The notes beneath the pieces were generated by a model. It ran no database searches, had not been told where the DNA came from, and was given only the letters and a program-made list of their open reading frames with translations. DNA of 64,000 nt, taken from NCBI GenBank assembly GCA_008360975.2, contig CM039196.1, positions 5,808,263-5,872,262 on the forward strand, in the 5' to 3' direction. The first letter of the stretch is position 1; each line of letters begins with the position of its first letter. Origin of the DNA: Lichenostomus cassidix. Lineage: Eukaryota; Chordata; Aves; Passeriformes; Meliphagidae. Below are positions 12,481-22,800 of this stretch, piece by piece. The position numbers and the translations under genes are program-made.

Positions 12481-14399
12481 ATCTTACTTTGGCTAAACAA
12501 ACAGAGATAATACACACAATGCTACCTATATTTAGATAACAGGCCCAACACCCACTATACACACATTGTTCCTCTAGTTTCCCATGCAGATCTACGTGAT
12601 CATTAAAAGCTCCCTGTTGCCAGAATAAAGAACCTTGGAAAGGTATTTCACCTCCTAAGCGCCGTGGGGCTGGTGACATTTCCATTTATCTTCCAAAGGA
12701 ACTCTCACCCTGCCCCAGAGCTCCATCTCTTCAAGCAGATATTTGCTGTGAATTTGTTAAAAAGCCCTGAGCTGACACAAACCAACACTGGACCCAGTCT
12801 GAACACAAGTGCCAGAGCAAACCAAGGATTGCACAGGATCATTCCAGCAGCTCAGGCTTTGCAAACACCAGGGATAACACCCATAAGGTGCTCCCCAATC
12901 CCATCTTTCATTCCTGTCTTTCCAGCAGCAGGACAGAGTGAAGGCTTCATCTGATGCAAAATTAATGCAGTGCCACTGAAATCAGCCCATCCTCACCAGG
13001 GCTCCAATTCAATCACATTCCCTCATTTATGAAGAGTCTTGAACAAACATTTTATGTAAAGGTCGCCGATTTCTCATTTCAAGGGTTGTGAATCTCCCAG
13101 GCAATTCAGAGAGCACAGAAACCAGTCAGAGCTAATTACCTTTAACTGGGTTGCACCTCAGTTCTCTGGGGAATTCAGCTGAGCGCTGGACAAAATCAAG
13201 GGCAGTTTCAGCAGTCACATGTTGCAGCAAGATTATGAATGACCACTGGACGTGACAATTTGCCTCTCCACCAGCATCTCTCCAAGATTTACTTCAGTAA
13301 ACAGGCTTTGCCCTTTATTCATGCAGTTGTTTGCAGGTCAAACATGTTTATCTGTGTTACTTCCTTGATTCAAGGTAATGGGTAGGAGCACAAATAAGCA
13401 AACAAATCCCCCCCCAAAAAAACCTAGAGACCTAAATTTTTTTTGTTTGTTTGTTATAGCAGTAAAGATGAGAGAGCAAAAAATTTACCAACCAATTTAC
13501 TGAAAAACTATGATACATCTCCTACTACTACATAATGGGAAATGCTTTGAAAATGGAGTTCCAGATTTCTTATTTGTGGTGACCTATGAGCAAACGTGGA
13601 TTTAATAATATGGGTAAAACTGTTAATTAGACAAGAAAGAGTCTGCCTTGAGTTCATAATATCTTGTGATCCAATGTGCTTCCTTCTCATTCTCAGTCCA
13701 TTGTTCAGACAGATACCTGAAGCACCTCTGAAGCCCAGAGGGAAAGAGGATCCATCTTGTCCAGCATCTGAACACATCTTACTTCAAGGAAGAGGGATTA
13801 AATTAGTGATGAGTTAATGAAAGCAAGCCTTTTTTTATGCATTCAAGCACAGCCTCTTCCACTGCAGTCAGCTGGGGCAACTACAGCCTTAATAATGGTT
13901 AATTATCCCATAAGCCATCATTTAGTGGAGCCAGTGGAGCAGCAGCAGATCCCTGACTTGGAGAACAGGACTGGAATCCTGAAGCCAAAGACTTTTTGCT
14001 GCTCCTTTGTGTGATGGCAAAGGTTACCCCCTTCAAGCTCAGATGGACTCAGCTTTGAGACAAGTCCATGCAGAAAATCCTAGAGTGCTTTTCATTATGG
14101 TGGAGTGTATTGCAAAGAATGTGAACTGAACCTGTCCCCAAGAAGAAAAAAGCTGAGAAACCAACAGGGCTGCAATTCCTGCAATTAGCAGACTGCAAGA
14201 AGAAAGGCAGGAGGAGGTGCGAAATTAGAAGAGAATCAAACCTTAGCCTGAGAGTTGGGCCTGTAGGTGTGCAGGGACAGAGCAGAGAAAGCCTGATGCA
14301 AAACCTGGCACTGCAATCTGGCACTCTGATTGACCTCTTGGAGGAGATAACTTGAGAGTCTCTCTGTTTTTGTTCTCTTTAAATACATGTACAGTCTGC
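12481..14399. other. Non-coding spacer with low-complexity tract
   Basis: No gene recognised. A homopolymer cluster lies at 13391-13457. AT-rich patches near 13020-13100 and 13870-13925 (ggttaattatccca) resemble regulatory DNA but are short. Confidence 0.5.
13391..13457. repeat. Homopolymer / AAAC-GTTT low-complexity cluster
   Basis: The order is caaacaaat, an eight-C run, a seven-A run, then an eight-T run followed by gtttgtttgtt. The AAACA-type left side and TTTGT-type right side form an imperfect inverted repeat. It could fold, but slippage of simple sequence is the plainer explanation. Confidence 0.7.
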
Positions 14400-14760
14400 T
14401 CCAGCTGCTTGGCTCCGGCGCGAGCTCGCGGTGCCAAGCCAGACATATTTGGCTTTGATACAAAGCTGGCTCAGCCTTCAAATAAACCACTGCTGGATTG
14501 TCGTTAGGAAACAGGAGCTCCTGAGTGATTTCACTGGAGAGGTCTCGGAGCCACAATCCCCGGCTTGGCTCTGGGGCTGAACGTGACCGGGAGCAGCAGC
14601 CGCCGGCTGGAGGCACCAGCCTGCCAGGGAGAAATCTCCCAGTCCCAACATCTGCTGTTTATTCCTCAGTCTCGCATGATTGGTGACAAACTGAGAGCAA
14701 GTGGTGTTTGGACAATCTGTATATCAAATGTGACAGCCCGTCAGGATTTGGGTTCTAATT
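14400..14760. promoter_or_regulatory. Small CpG cluster in candidate regulatory block
   Basis: This is the densest CpG spot I see in the window. A tight group (ccggcgcgagctcgcgg, 14415-14432) is followed by scattered CpGs up to about 14605. It is far too short for a classical CpG island. The block continues with AT-rich words (gcatgattggtgac, ctgtatatcaaatgtg) without repeats. It may be a poised distal element or an unmethylated enhancer core. No TATA box, initiator or coding exon can be tied to it. Confidence 0.35.
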
Positions 14761-16329
14761 TATTACAGGGTTTTTAGGATACTGCTGCCCCAGACTTGGG
14801 TTGGTAATGCTGAATCTGAGGTCTTTGACGAGTTACACAGGAGCTCTGCTAATTCATTCACTCAGTTAAACTTGTGTCCTCCTTCAAGGCCAGCATTAGC
14901 AGGGTGATGGGAAGGAGGCATGTCCTGTTGCCACCAGTATTGTTAGGAAAGCCTAAGCTCAGGATTTGGGTATTTGCATTGTGGTCATGGTGTCCTCTGC
15001 TATCCTTGGCAGGATCAGACTTTAAACACTGCTGGCACCACATCTCCCTTCTGCTTGGTGTGTGCCAGATCTAAAATCTGCTGTGAGCACCAGCCAGCTG
15101 CAAGAACCCATCAGGCTTGGGGTCAGGAGGAAAGCAAGGTACTCCTGCAATCCCAGCACGGCCATTCTCTGTGCTCTACTTTTGCACAACTCATCCCAGG
15201 GCATGACCATGGTGGGAGATGAGAACCTTGTGAGGTTTGACTGCAGGAGCACTGCTAGGGCAGGATACATCAGGAAAGCAGCAGCAGAACAGGATTAAGT
15301 CAGAAATACTTGCCAGAAGCCAACAGTGATCTTGCTTTCATCTGCTGACAGAAACTCTGACAACTGTGTATAATCTATCTGATTTTCTCTAGTCCAAATA
15401 GTCTTTAAAATAGAAGTAGTTCAGCCTTTACAGGAGTTGGCACTAGAGAACAGAAAGTTGACTAGACAAAACAGTGACCATGGAGGAAGACTCCTCACCC
15501 TCATTTTTCCCATCTCTCCAGCACAGCAGAACCAGAAAAACAAACACATCCAGCAGACCATTCCCCTGAAGATGGGAAATGAAAGAAGGGAGAGAGAGAG
15601 AGAGACTTTGTTCTATTTTTAAACACTTGAGAATGGCTCCAGGACTACTGAGAATGGCATTGAAAGCACTCAGATAGGAAAAAAATCACCCAAGTACACA
15701 TCCAAACTCCGACTGACTCCACCACGGGCTTTGCCCTCGAGCAGACTAAGCAGGGATGTTTTCTTTCCCTCTCCATGGGTTGGCTCTTGTCCCCAGCCAG
15801 GCACAGCTGAGGAAGGAGCTGAGAGGAGGCTCTGCACTGCCTAGCCTGGCTTCAGCCTCTCCCCATCAGCAGCACAGCTCTGTTTGCCCCAGCTGCTGTC
15901 CCCTTCCCCTTCATTTTGCCTCCCAGCCCTGTGGACATTGGCATTCCTGCTGCAGATTCCCAGCAAACCACAGGGAAGAGCAAAAGAGGGGGAAGAGGTG
16001 TGTGACCAGCAGAAGCCTCGAAAGGATGGACTTCCACTGTTCTGAGCTGCAGAGGAGGTGCTTGCTGGAAGCCAAAGGCAAAATTCTGAGTGATGACAAA
16101 GGATTCAGCATTTTTACTCACTTCCCTCAACTCCCAACATTATCCCAACAGTCTGGCAAAATTTCGGATAAACTTATTTAAGATGTGAGAGCAGGCTTTT
16201 CCAATCATATTCTGGGATTTATGCAGGGTTGGGAGCTAAAAATTACAAGTGAGTTATGGATTTCATCAAAGAATTTTCTATTGAAATGAAAAATGAAAAA
16301 TCAAATAACTATCCAGACGCTAATAGAAA
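14761..16329. other. Non-coding spacer
   Basis: No gene recognised. The frame at 15756-16181 (141 codons) is Ser/Pro/Leu-rich, without motif, and overlaps antisense frames. A GA microsatellite lies at 15590-15605. Confidence 0.55.
15590..15605. repeat. (GA)n microsatellite, short
   Basis: Eight uninterrupted GA dinucleotides within a purine-rich context. A short simple repeat, probably polymorphic. Confidence 0.9.
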
Positions 16330-16460
16330 GCAGGTGTTGGGCTTTAAACATGAGAGCATTTACTGGTTTAGCCACATTAATATTATGGTTAAGACATACT
16401 GTACTGATTACAGCTTTAATTTAATAAAAGTCAGTGGTGCAGAGCATCATATCCTTTATT
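16330..16460. promoter_or_regulatory. Candidate conserved non-coding block
   Basis: AT-rich and repeat-free, with cattaatattatgg, ctgattacagctttaatttaata and catcatatccttta. These are dense TAAT/ATTA and GATTA words over 130 bases. Inference only. Confidence 0.3.
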
Positions 16461-16734
16461 TACACATGGCATCCTTCCTCTTGCAGAAGGAAACCAGAAA
16501 AAACAAAGGGACTTTGACCGAGTGAAATTCACCTCAGATTAAAGAAAGCTCTGCAAAATTTAAGGTTTTAATAAACAACATCATGCACTGCTGAACTAAT
16601 GGCAACACGGAATTGGGGGGTTTCATTTCAATAAATACCAGAGGTTCTGATTTGGTAATCCTGCACTGCCCCTTCCCCAACACAGCTGACTGCTCACTTT
16701 GCCCTTCTCCTCACACAATTATTGTACAATTTAG

Positions 16735-16813
16735 TTTGGAGGGACTTTGGGACCTTCTGGTCTGGCCCAAAGCAATGGTGACTTCAGTGACAGCCTGACT
16801 TGCTTGGGAGAGG
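16735..16813 (-). mobile_element. Possible CR1 3'-end fragment, antisense
   Basis: The run 'ggagggactttgggaccttctggtc' followed by 'cccaaagcaatggtga' and 'cagcctgacttgcttggga' resembles the antisense CR1 end. That end reads as a 'ggagggactttgggaggtctctagtcc' type block, then 'caaagcagggtca' and 'ccaggttgctcaggg'. The match is short and gapped, and the terminal octamer repeat is not visible. It could be chance. Confidence 0.35.
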
Positions 16814-17182
16814 GTTTCTTCCCCAGGCCAAACTGCTCAGCTCAGGAGCTTCCAGCCACTGGGAATGACTGTCAGCACCTGCATTTCCCTTGCTTCAGTC
16901 AACAGGAAAAGGCAAAGACAATAAAATTAAACACATAGGGCAAATTTTCTGCAAAATTAGGGAAAAAGGTGTCATGAAATCCTGATGCAGTGGATAAAAA
17001 ATTTAAAAAAATAAAAAAGCTTCAAGAATTCTTAGAAGCTCTGGCCAACCTTACAGTAAGATAGAGGAAGAAACCGAGAACACAAGAATAACTTTTAAAA
17101 AGAGAAGCAGCCAAGTACTGCTAAGGTGTGAGTTTACTCCACAGTAATTTTCCCCAGACAACGCTGCCACTTGGGAGCAGGC

Positions 17183-17206
17183 CCTGGATCCCCCCTGGAT
17201 CCCCCC
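17183..17206. repeat. Two-copy tandem of CTGGATCCCCC
   Basis: Two adjacent near-identical 11-base units (cctggatccccc / ctggatcccccc). A minor local duplication. Confidence 0.85.
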
Positions 17207-17339
17207 AGAGATCACCAGAGCTGATTCCAGAGAGGCTCCACAGGGTCAGCCCCACTAGGAAATGGGGAAGGTTGATAGCCATTCCCAGCAGCCTCTGGAA
17301 AGCAGTGTTTGCACAGCCCACAAGAACAATAGCAATAAC

Positions 17340-17820
17340 ACTCTATTGTCTCTAGGTTTTTAGAGCCACTAAGACTAATGAGTTCATTTATAGCCCTGAT
17401 GGAAGTAATTAAATCTGAAAATCAAAGCACAACATTCTTGTTTAGTGCTCTTTGAAACCAATATTCTAATGGAATGCTATCAGCAGCTAATTGAAGCACT
17501 AATCTTGCCCAGGGTTGGGCCCATTGCCCAGATGGCTCATACATCATTTTCTAGTCTGGCAAGCAACATATTGCACTGGCTAGATGGAGCTGTGATCAGA
17601 TATAGCTATAGGATACAATGGAAGCACAAGAATTCTTCCAATCAATATTTTGATAAAATTGGCATTTAATGTCAATCAGCCAATAAATCTCTTGCAGAAG
17701 TACAAGGACGCATCCTTGGCTTTATAAATAAAAAAATCTGCTGCCTTATGCAAATAAAAGCTCCTACCAACGGGGTAGTAATTGCAACAGAGAAACATTA
17801 GCAAGATAAATGCCCAGTGA
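17340..17820. promoter_or_regulatory. Strong candidate enhancer-like block
   Basis: A long repeat-free stretch with dense TAAT/ATTA and POU words: gtaattaaatctg, caatattctaatgg, gctaattgaag, caatcaatattttgata, tttaatgtcaatcagccaataaat. A perfect octamer ATGCAAAT sits at 17748-17755, next to tttataaataaaa. CpGs are sparse but present (aaggacgcatcc, caacgggg). It has no coding or repeat signature. This is one of the most constrained-looking segments in the window, by composition only. Confidence 0.45.
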
Positions 17821-19320
17821 GTGCTATGAGGACAACAGGGAAGCTAAAGAGCTTATCTTCCTCCTAGAGTTGAATCACTTAACAAAGAAAAGCCACAATT
17901 TTACTGCTGTAACATGTCCTTTTGGAAGCTTTTCCCTATTGAATGCTCTGTCAGGGAGAGGAGGGCAGCAGGGTGCAGTGGTGTGTAAGGTACATCTGCC
18001 AGGGACAGCTGAGGAGACAGGAGGATTCTCATCACTCAGTGTATTTGGGTGCAACATTCTGCTTTTCTCAGAACTGGAAGTTAAAAGTATCAAGAACCAT
18101 GTCACCAAGTTTTATATCCAAGCAACATGACTGCTCTGATTTCAGATCAGCATTTCAAACTCTAACCTAGGTTTTCCTGGCAGTTGTTAATTCCTTTTTA
18201 AAATTTACTATTAGGGCAGTTGCTGGCATTTTAATTATTCAGTTATTCGGTTTTAGTTATTCAGCAGCTTTGGCCTCTCTTATCCCCATTTCCTACATTT
18301 TTCTTTTTTCAGTTGCGTGATGTTTATCCACCCAGAGCCTCCCCTGGTGTCAGTCAGCAGAAATCAGAGGAGCAGAGCCGACTTAGGGCAGCTTGCAATG
18401 AGCTCCTGAGCGCTCGGGCACTGGGGAGCAGGGAGGCAATGAAGCAGGAGAACTGCAGGAACATCCTTAAGGAGCGCAGTGATCTGTGTCTGCACTCCCT
18501 GAGAATGCTGGGTGAACTCCAGCCTTGAGCCATGAATTAAGGACTATTCTCAGCACATGTTTTTTCCTGTCAAGCACTGCACAAATCCTGGAGTTTGCAG
18601 GCAGCACAAATGCTGTTCCGCTTCTGCAGTTGGACTGCTCAGCCCATCTGAGATCTGAATCGCTGCTCTCTCTGCCTCCCTTTGTCCCTCCACTGAGTCT
18701 AGCAGTAGCCTAGGGCAGGAGTTTCCCACCTTACACATCACTGATTATTTGTTCAAATTCCAGGTGAACTGGAAAATAAGGTTAAATGTGATTTCTGACC
18801 CTTAGAAGCTCCAGAACAAGTAGGTGAAAGAGTAAAGGCAAGCTCATCTTGCTTCTTCAAGAGCCCTACTAAAAAGGAACATTTCTGGTGGAGTCAGATT
18901 CCTGGGATGTCCTCTTTAACAGGCATGAAAGCAACCCAAAAATCAAGCATCTGAAGGTGTCAGAGATCCACTGGCTTTTAATGGCAAAGCATATAATTGT
19001 CTCTCCTCCATTCCAAAATGCTGTTACCAGGACACATTTCCTATGACTTTCTTGTTACCATCTCCATTTAAGTTCTTAATTAGGCAGAATCATTCCACCC
19101 ATGCACAGAGAAAAAAAAAAAACCTACAGGCGATTTTTTTTTTTAACTAATAATTAAAAAGCTCAGCGAGCCATCCTTCAGCACAGCTCAATACAAAAAA
19201 TATTAAAGCATGTCTTGAAATGTGCCCAAAGGGTCGAGCTGCCCCATGAGGTGGGAGAGGTCCTGTGGCAGCAGGCAGGGCAGGAGGGAGCAGGGAAGGG
19301 ATGAGGCTGCTGAGGAGGGA
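17821..19320. other. Non-coding spacer
   Basis: No gene, RNA or repeat family recognised. A small CpG pair (gagcgctcgggc, about 18408-18419) and T/A homopolymer runs (19110-19145) are the only distinctive items. Confidence 0.55.
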
Positions 19321-19960
19321 TGGTAAGTGATGTTCAGCAGCTCGGTGATAGCTGCTAAGAATAATGAACTTGACCTTGTCAAAGGCCGTCATTATTGATA
19401 ATAACAAAGTTCAACAGCATTATTATAGGATTTTACAACTGCTAACCTTTATTGCTGGAGGGCTAATTGTGACCTTTCTTGTGTCTCCTTCACACCTAAT
19501 TAGGTTTCTGTTGTAGAGAGATAAAAGAGTGTTTGTATCAGTGGGGCATCTTTTTCTGCAGCTGAATGAATTCATGAAAGACTGAGATTGTTAAGTGAGA
19601 GAAAGAGAGAGAGAGAGAGGAGGAAATACAGAAAAAGGCAGGAGGCATTAATAGACTTTAGAATAAAATCCTGACAGATTCAAATTGATTCTGCTGCCTG
19701 AGAAAATTGAGTGCGGAGGGAATTAGATTTATGCACTGTTAAATGTAACTGCCTGGCAGTATCCATACAGAAAGCTGTTAAAATGGTAATCTTTAGAGAT
19801 GTATGAAAATTGTGTGTGAATAGACCAATGAACCATCACTCAGAGCATGTCTCTTCTAGTCGAATAACACAAGACAGTATTATTATTATTAATAATGTAT
19901 TACAAACACTATGCATTATGTATGTAATTTAATCACAGTATCTAAATGTATAAACAACAG
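19321..19960. promoter_or_regulatory. Strong candidate enhancer-like block
   Basis: A repeat-free block apart from one GA tract. It includes cttgaccttgtcaaagg, which resembles a nuclear-receptor direct repeat on the reverse strand. It also includes gtcattattgataataac, acctaattaggtttc (a palindromic homeodomain-type word), gaattagatttatgc, tattattattaataatg and gtatgtaatttaatcac. The concentration of TAAT/ATTA and receptor-like words suggests regulatory function. No reading frame is supported. Confidence 0.45.
19597..19619. repeat. (GA)n microsatellite
   Basis: Imperfect GA tract, pure over about 19604-19619, inside the surrounding regulatory-looking block. Could bind GAGA-type factors or simply be a slippage product. 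Confidence 0.9.
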
Positions 19961-21654
19961 CACAGGCACTCGGTAACTTTTTTGTGCTTGTGGTTTACAT
20001 ATTCAGGATTTCTCTTTGAGGACCCCCTGAGGACATGAGGATGCTGCTGGTAGAGCTTGTGACCAGCTGAGCCAGGGGACTTTGCACCCCTGGACTCAGG
20101 GCAAGAGAGCAGCAAAAAGCCTGGAAAGGAGGCTTTTTGTTATTTTTTAACCTTCTCAGCTGAAAAGACCTCATTGGTGAACCTTCTAAAGGCTAACTTC
20201 TAGCAAGAGGCACAGAGCACAGCAGTATGGGTTATGGGGAATTTTGAGGTACCATCAAGAAAGTTAGGAACAAGTTTCTAATAAACATATCCATGGCTCA
20301 GATTGAGGGGAAAAATCAAGCTAGAAATAGCCTCTTGATTCCCCCATTTGAATTCAGATCTGTGGTTCTTACATCAAGATTATCCCTGGCATCAAAGCAA
20401 CTGTGAGTGAGACAATGTTATCACTGATGACAAGGACAATCACTGATTGATCTTTCACGATCTGACTTAGATTAGATGCTGTCACAGGCTCTTTTTATTA
20501 CTCTAATGGTAGTAAGTTTGCTCTACTCACATCTGGAAGTGCACTTGCTGCAGTCACTGAGTTATTGCAGAAGAGAGTGAGTTGCTCTTTGGTTCTTGCT
20601 TCATCCCATCAAGCAGAGAGGGCTGTGAGAAGTTGGAAATCCAGAAATGCTTCCAGGTGAGCCACATAGTTACTTCCTTTGGGTCTCTTTGGTGCCAAGT
20701 TTCAGCTCCTCACATCCTCACACACTTTCTTCTATTAAGAAAATGCTATTTCTACACAGAACATAAATTCACTGATTTCCTAGGTCCAGCCCAACAAACC
20801 ATCAGGCAGCACCCAGTGCAAGACCTTGACAAAATGGACAGGGTAGGAGGGGTCTGTGTAAATTCATCTCACCCTTGAAAAACACGAGTGTAAGGAATGG
20901 AATAGAAGTAACAAAAATTTAAACACTAAACCTGCAGAGAAGAGCCATGGTTCTTCATGCCAAAAGTATCCAAAATGCTTTCCTGGTAAAAAAAGGATGA
21001 GCTGAGAAATGTCTGTCTTTTAAGGGCTATAGACTTGACTAAGGATAAGTTTTCATGCATATTGGTGGAAAAACTTTCAGAAAAGGACAGAAATTAGGGT
21101 CCCTAATACTCAGAATTTCTGGCATTTTCTGCATAGGGATCGTTTTGCTCTTGCTATAGGGAGATGTAAGGTATTCTCCCCAGCTGTCCTGGGTGCACCT
21201 TGGGGGAGCAGAAACATCCTGGAAGAGGCACAGCTGGATGTAAACAAGGCACAGAGGGGAGCTTTTGGGTTTAGCATTTCATTTTCGTCGAGCAGATGTT
21301 TTCTGGGCATCACAGACTCCTGCTTTAATTTGCCTTGTTAATAATACAGAGCAGAAAACCCTGTTTAACAAAATAATTAACAAGCATTTAAAGCGATTTT
21401 TTTTGTAGCATTGTCATTCTAGTGAATACTGTAGGTTGACTCCCAGAAGTGGAGGAAAAACTGGTGTATGGTTGAAGCACCTGCTCTGAAGCACTTCCAA
21501 GGCACAAGACCTCAAGCAGACTATTGGGCTGTCCATGAATATTTGGGGAATAAACTCCCCTTCTCCCTTGCATGTTCCTCATGGATTTTGGGGTCAGGAA
21601 TTACAAAGTGCTGCCTGCCTCACAACTTCACCTCAAACCGATAGGAAAAGCAAG
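19961..21654. other. Non-coding spacer
   Basis: No gene or repeat family recognised. Short frames only. Confidence 0.55.
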
Positions 21655-21990
21655 TGCTCTGGGAATGTACTAAAACTGCTTAAATAGGCATATGCAATAA
21701 TGTGTTGACAAAAACATATGAGGAAAATATTCCTGGGTATATTGCACTGTGGAGATAAGTACGCTGGCAAAAGCAAGTGTTTTATTTACCAGGCCAGCTC
21801 ATTTTCAGACTAGCTTTCTATAACAAAAGAGTTTAATAATAATGTTGAAGGCAAGAAAGATGCCTATAAATAGGACCAAGACATGTCTGCGGAACTTTTT
21901 CATGAAACTTTAATGGCAAGAGGAATAGCCTTAATGTATCGCACTTGGCAAATTCTTTATTGCCTTCCTGCCTGCACTAACTTAGTGTGA
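21655..21990. promoter_or_regulatory. Candidate enhancer-like block with MEF2 site
   Basis: Repeat-free AT-rich block: gcttaaataggcatatgcaataatg, tgttttatttaccag, gagtttaataataatg, cttaatgtatcgcacttggc. It contains a full MEF2 consensus (listed separately), and ggaaaatattcctggg is an imperfect palindrome. A few CpGs survive. Inference from composition. Confidence 0.4.
21864..21873. promoter_or_regulatory. MEF2 consensus site
   Basis: CTATAAATAG fits CTA(A/T)4TAG exactly. It also contains a TATA-like core, but no start-site context is visible. Within an enhancer-like block a MEF2 reading is reasonable. A single site can be chance. Confidence 0.4.
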
Positions 21991-22489
21991 AAGTAGGTAG
22001 CAGAATCAAGAAATTATTTCTTTTATGTGTTCACAACTCCATGTTCTTAAAGCTTTTCTAGCTGAAAGGCTGAGTATTGGTCCTGTGTCCCCTTCTTGGT
22101 CCATGCTGGGATCTGGGGACAGTAGCAGCCCTGCCTCCCAACACTGGCAGTTCCCTGCTGACTCAGTTCCCATCCTCATCCAAGCACCTCTGCCTGCCCA
22201 TAGATCAGGGATGACTGGATACTCAAGCCAAGCAAAAGGCAGTATTTTTTCAGAAAACAAACAACCAACCAAAAAAAACCAAACAAGCAAGCCAGCAGAG
22301 AGCTTTCTCCCACCACAGTGACCCACCAAGGGTCTGCCTCTGTATGAGGTTCCCAGCAGGTGGGTTTCATGAAGGATGCAGCTGCCCTGTGGGATAGAAG
22401 GCTCAAGCAAAAGCAATCCCCTATTTCTATATTTAGAAAAGCCTTGGACAGAGACACAGGGCCTCTCAAAATGAATGACCCATTCATTC
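21991..22489. other. Non-coding spacer with AAC-rich tract
   Basis: Contains the AAC-rich low-complexity tract at 22253-22291. The antisense 163-codon frame (22006-22497) runs straight through that tract and has no motif, so it is not called as a gene. Confidence 0.55.
22253..22291. repeat. AAC/AACC-rich low-complexity tract
   Basis: Repeated aacaaacaacc, aaccaaaaaaaacc and aaacaagcaagcc words. This is a simple-sequence tract of the kind common in songbird non-coding DNA. Confidence 0.8.
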
Positions 22490-22800
22490 CCCTCCATCCG
22501 TTCAGGTGGCCTTTGCTGTATCTATTAACTACCAAATCTCCAGCCTATCGAAAATGCAATCTATCTTCATGACATTAAAGATTTTATCTCTGTGCCTCAG
22601 CACACACTGCAATGTGAAAAGGATTTCATTCTGGGCACTTCAAACGTTACATATAGAACATTTGGCATTTCAGGCAAAAGGTGGTTTTTACATAGAAATG
22701 GTAGTTTCTGCAATTATTTTCCGCTTTAATAATTTCACTGGTGTATATTATCCATCGATTATCAAACATTGTCGACAGGTATCTTTGTTTTAATGACTTA
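22490..22800. promoter_or_regulatory. Strong candidate enhancer-like block
   Basis: Repeat-free AT-rich block that keeps an unusual number of separate CpGs for this window: ccatccgttc, cctatcgaaa, aaacgttac, ttccgcttt, ccatcgatt, attgtcgaca. Alongside them are caattattttccgctttaataatttc, gtatattatccatcgattatcaaac and tttgttttaatgac. Retained CpGs in an AT-rich non-island context suggest constraint or hypomethylation. A chance 95-codon frame crosses it. Confidence 0.45.

Larger units (their letters stand above)
16461..17339. other. Non-coding spacer with possible CR1 remnant
   Basis: No gene recognised. It contains a possible antisense CR1 3' fragment (16735-16813) and a small G/C-rich tandem duplication (17183-17206), both listed separately. 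Confidence 0.5.

Noticed and set aside
22006..22497. Antisense frame of 163 codons
   Set aside because: It runs through the AAC-rich low-complexity tract, which read backwards gives a run of Phe/Leu/Val/Trp mimicking a membrane segment. No start context or homology is recognisable.
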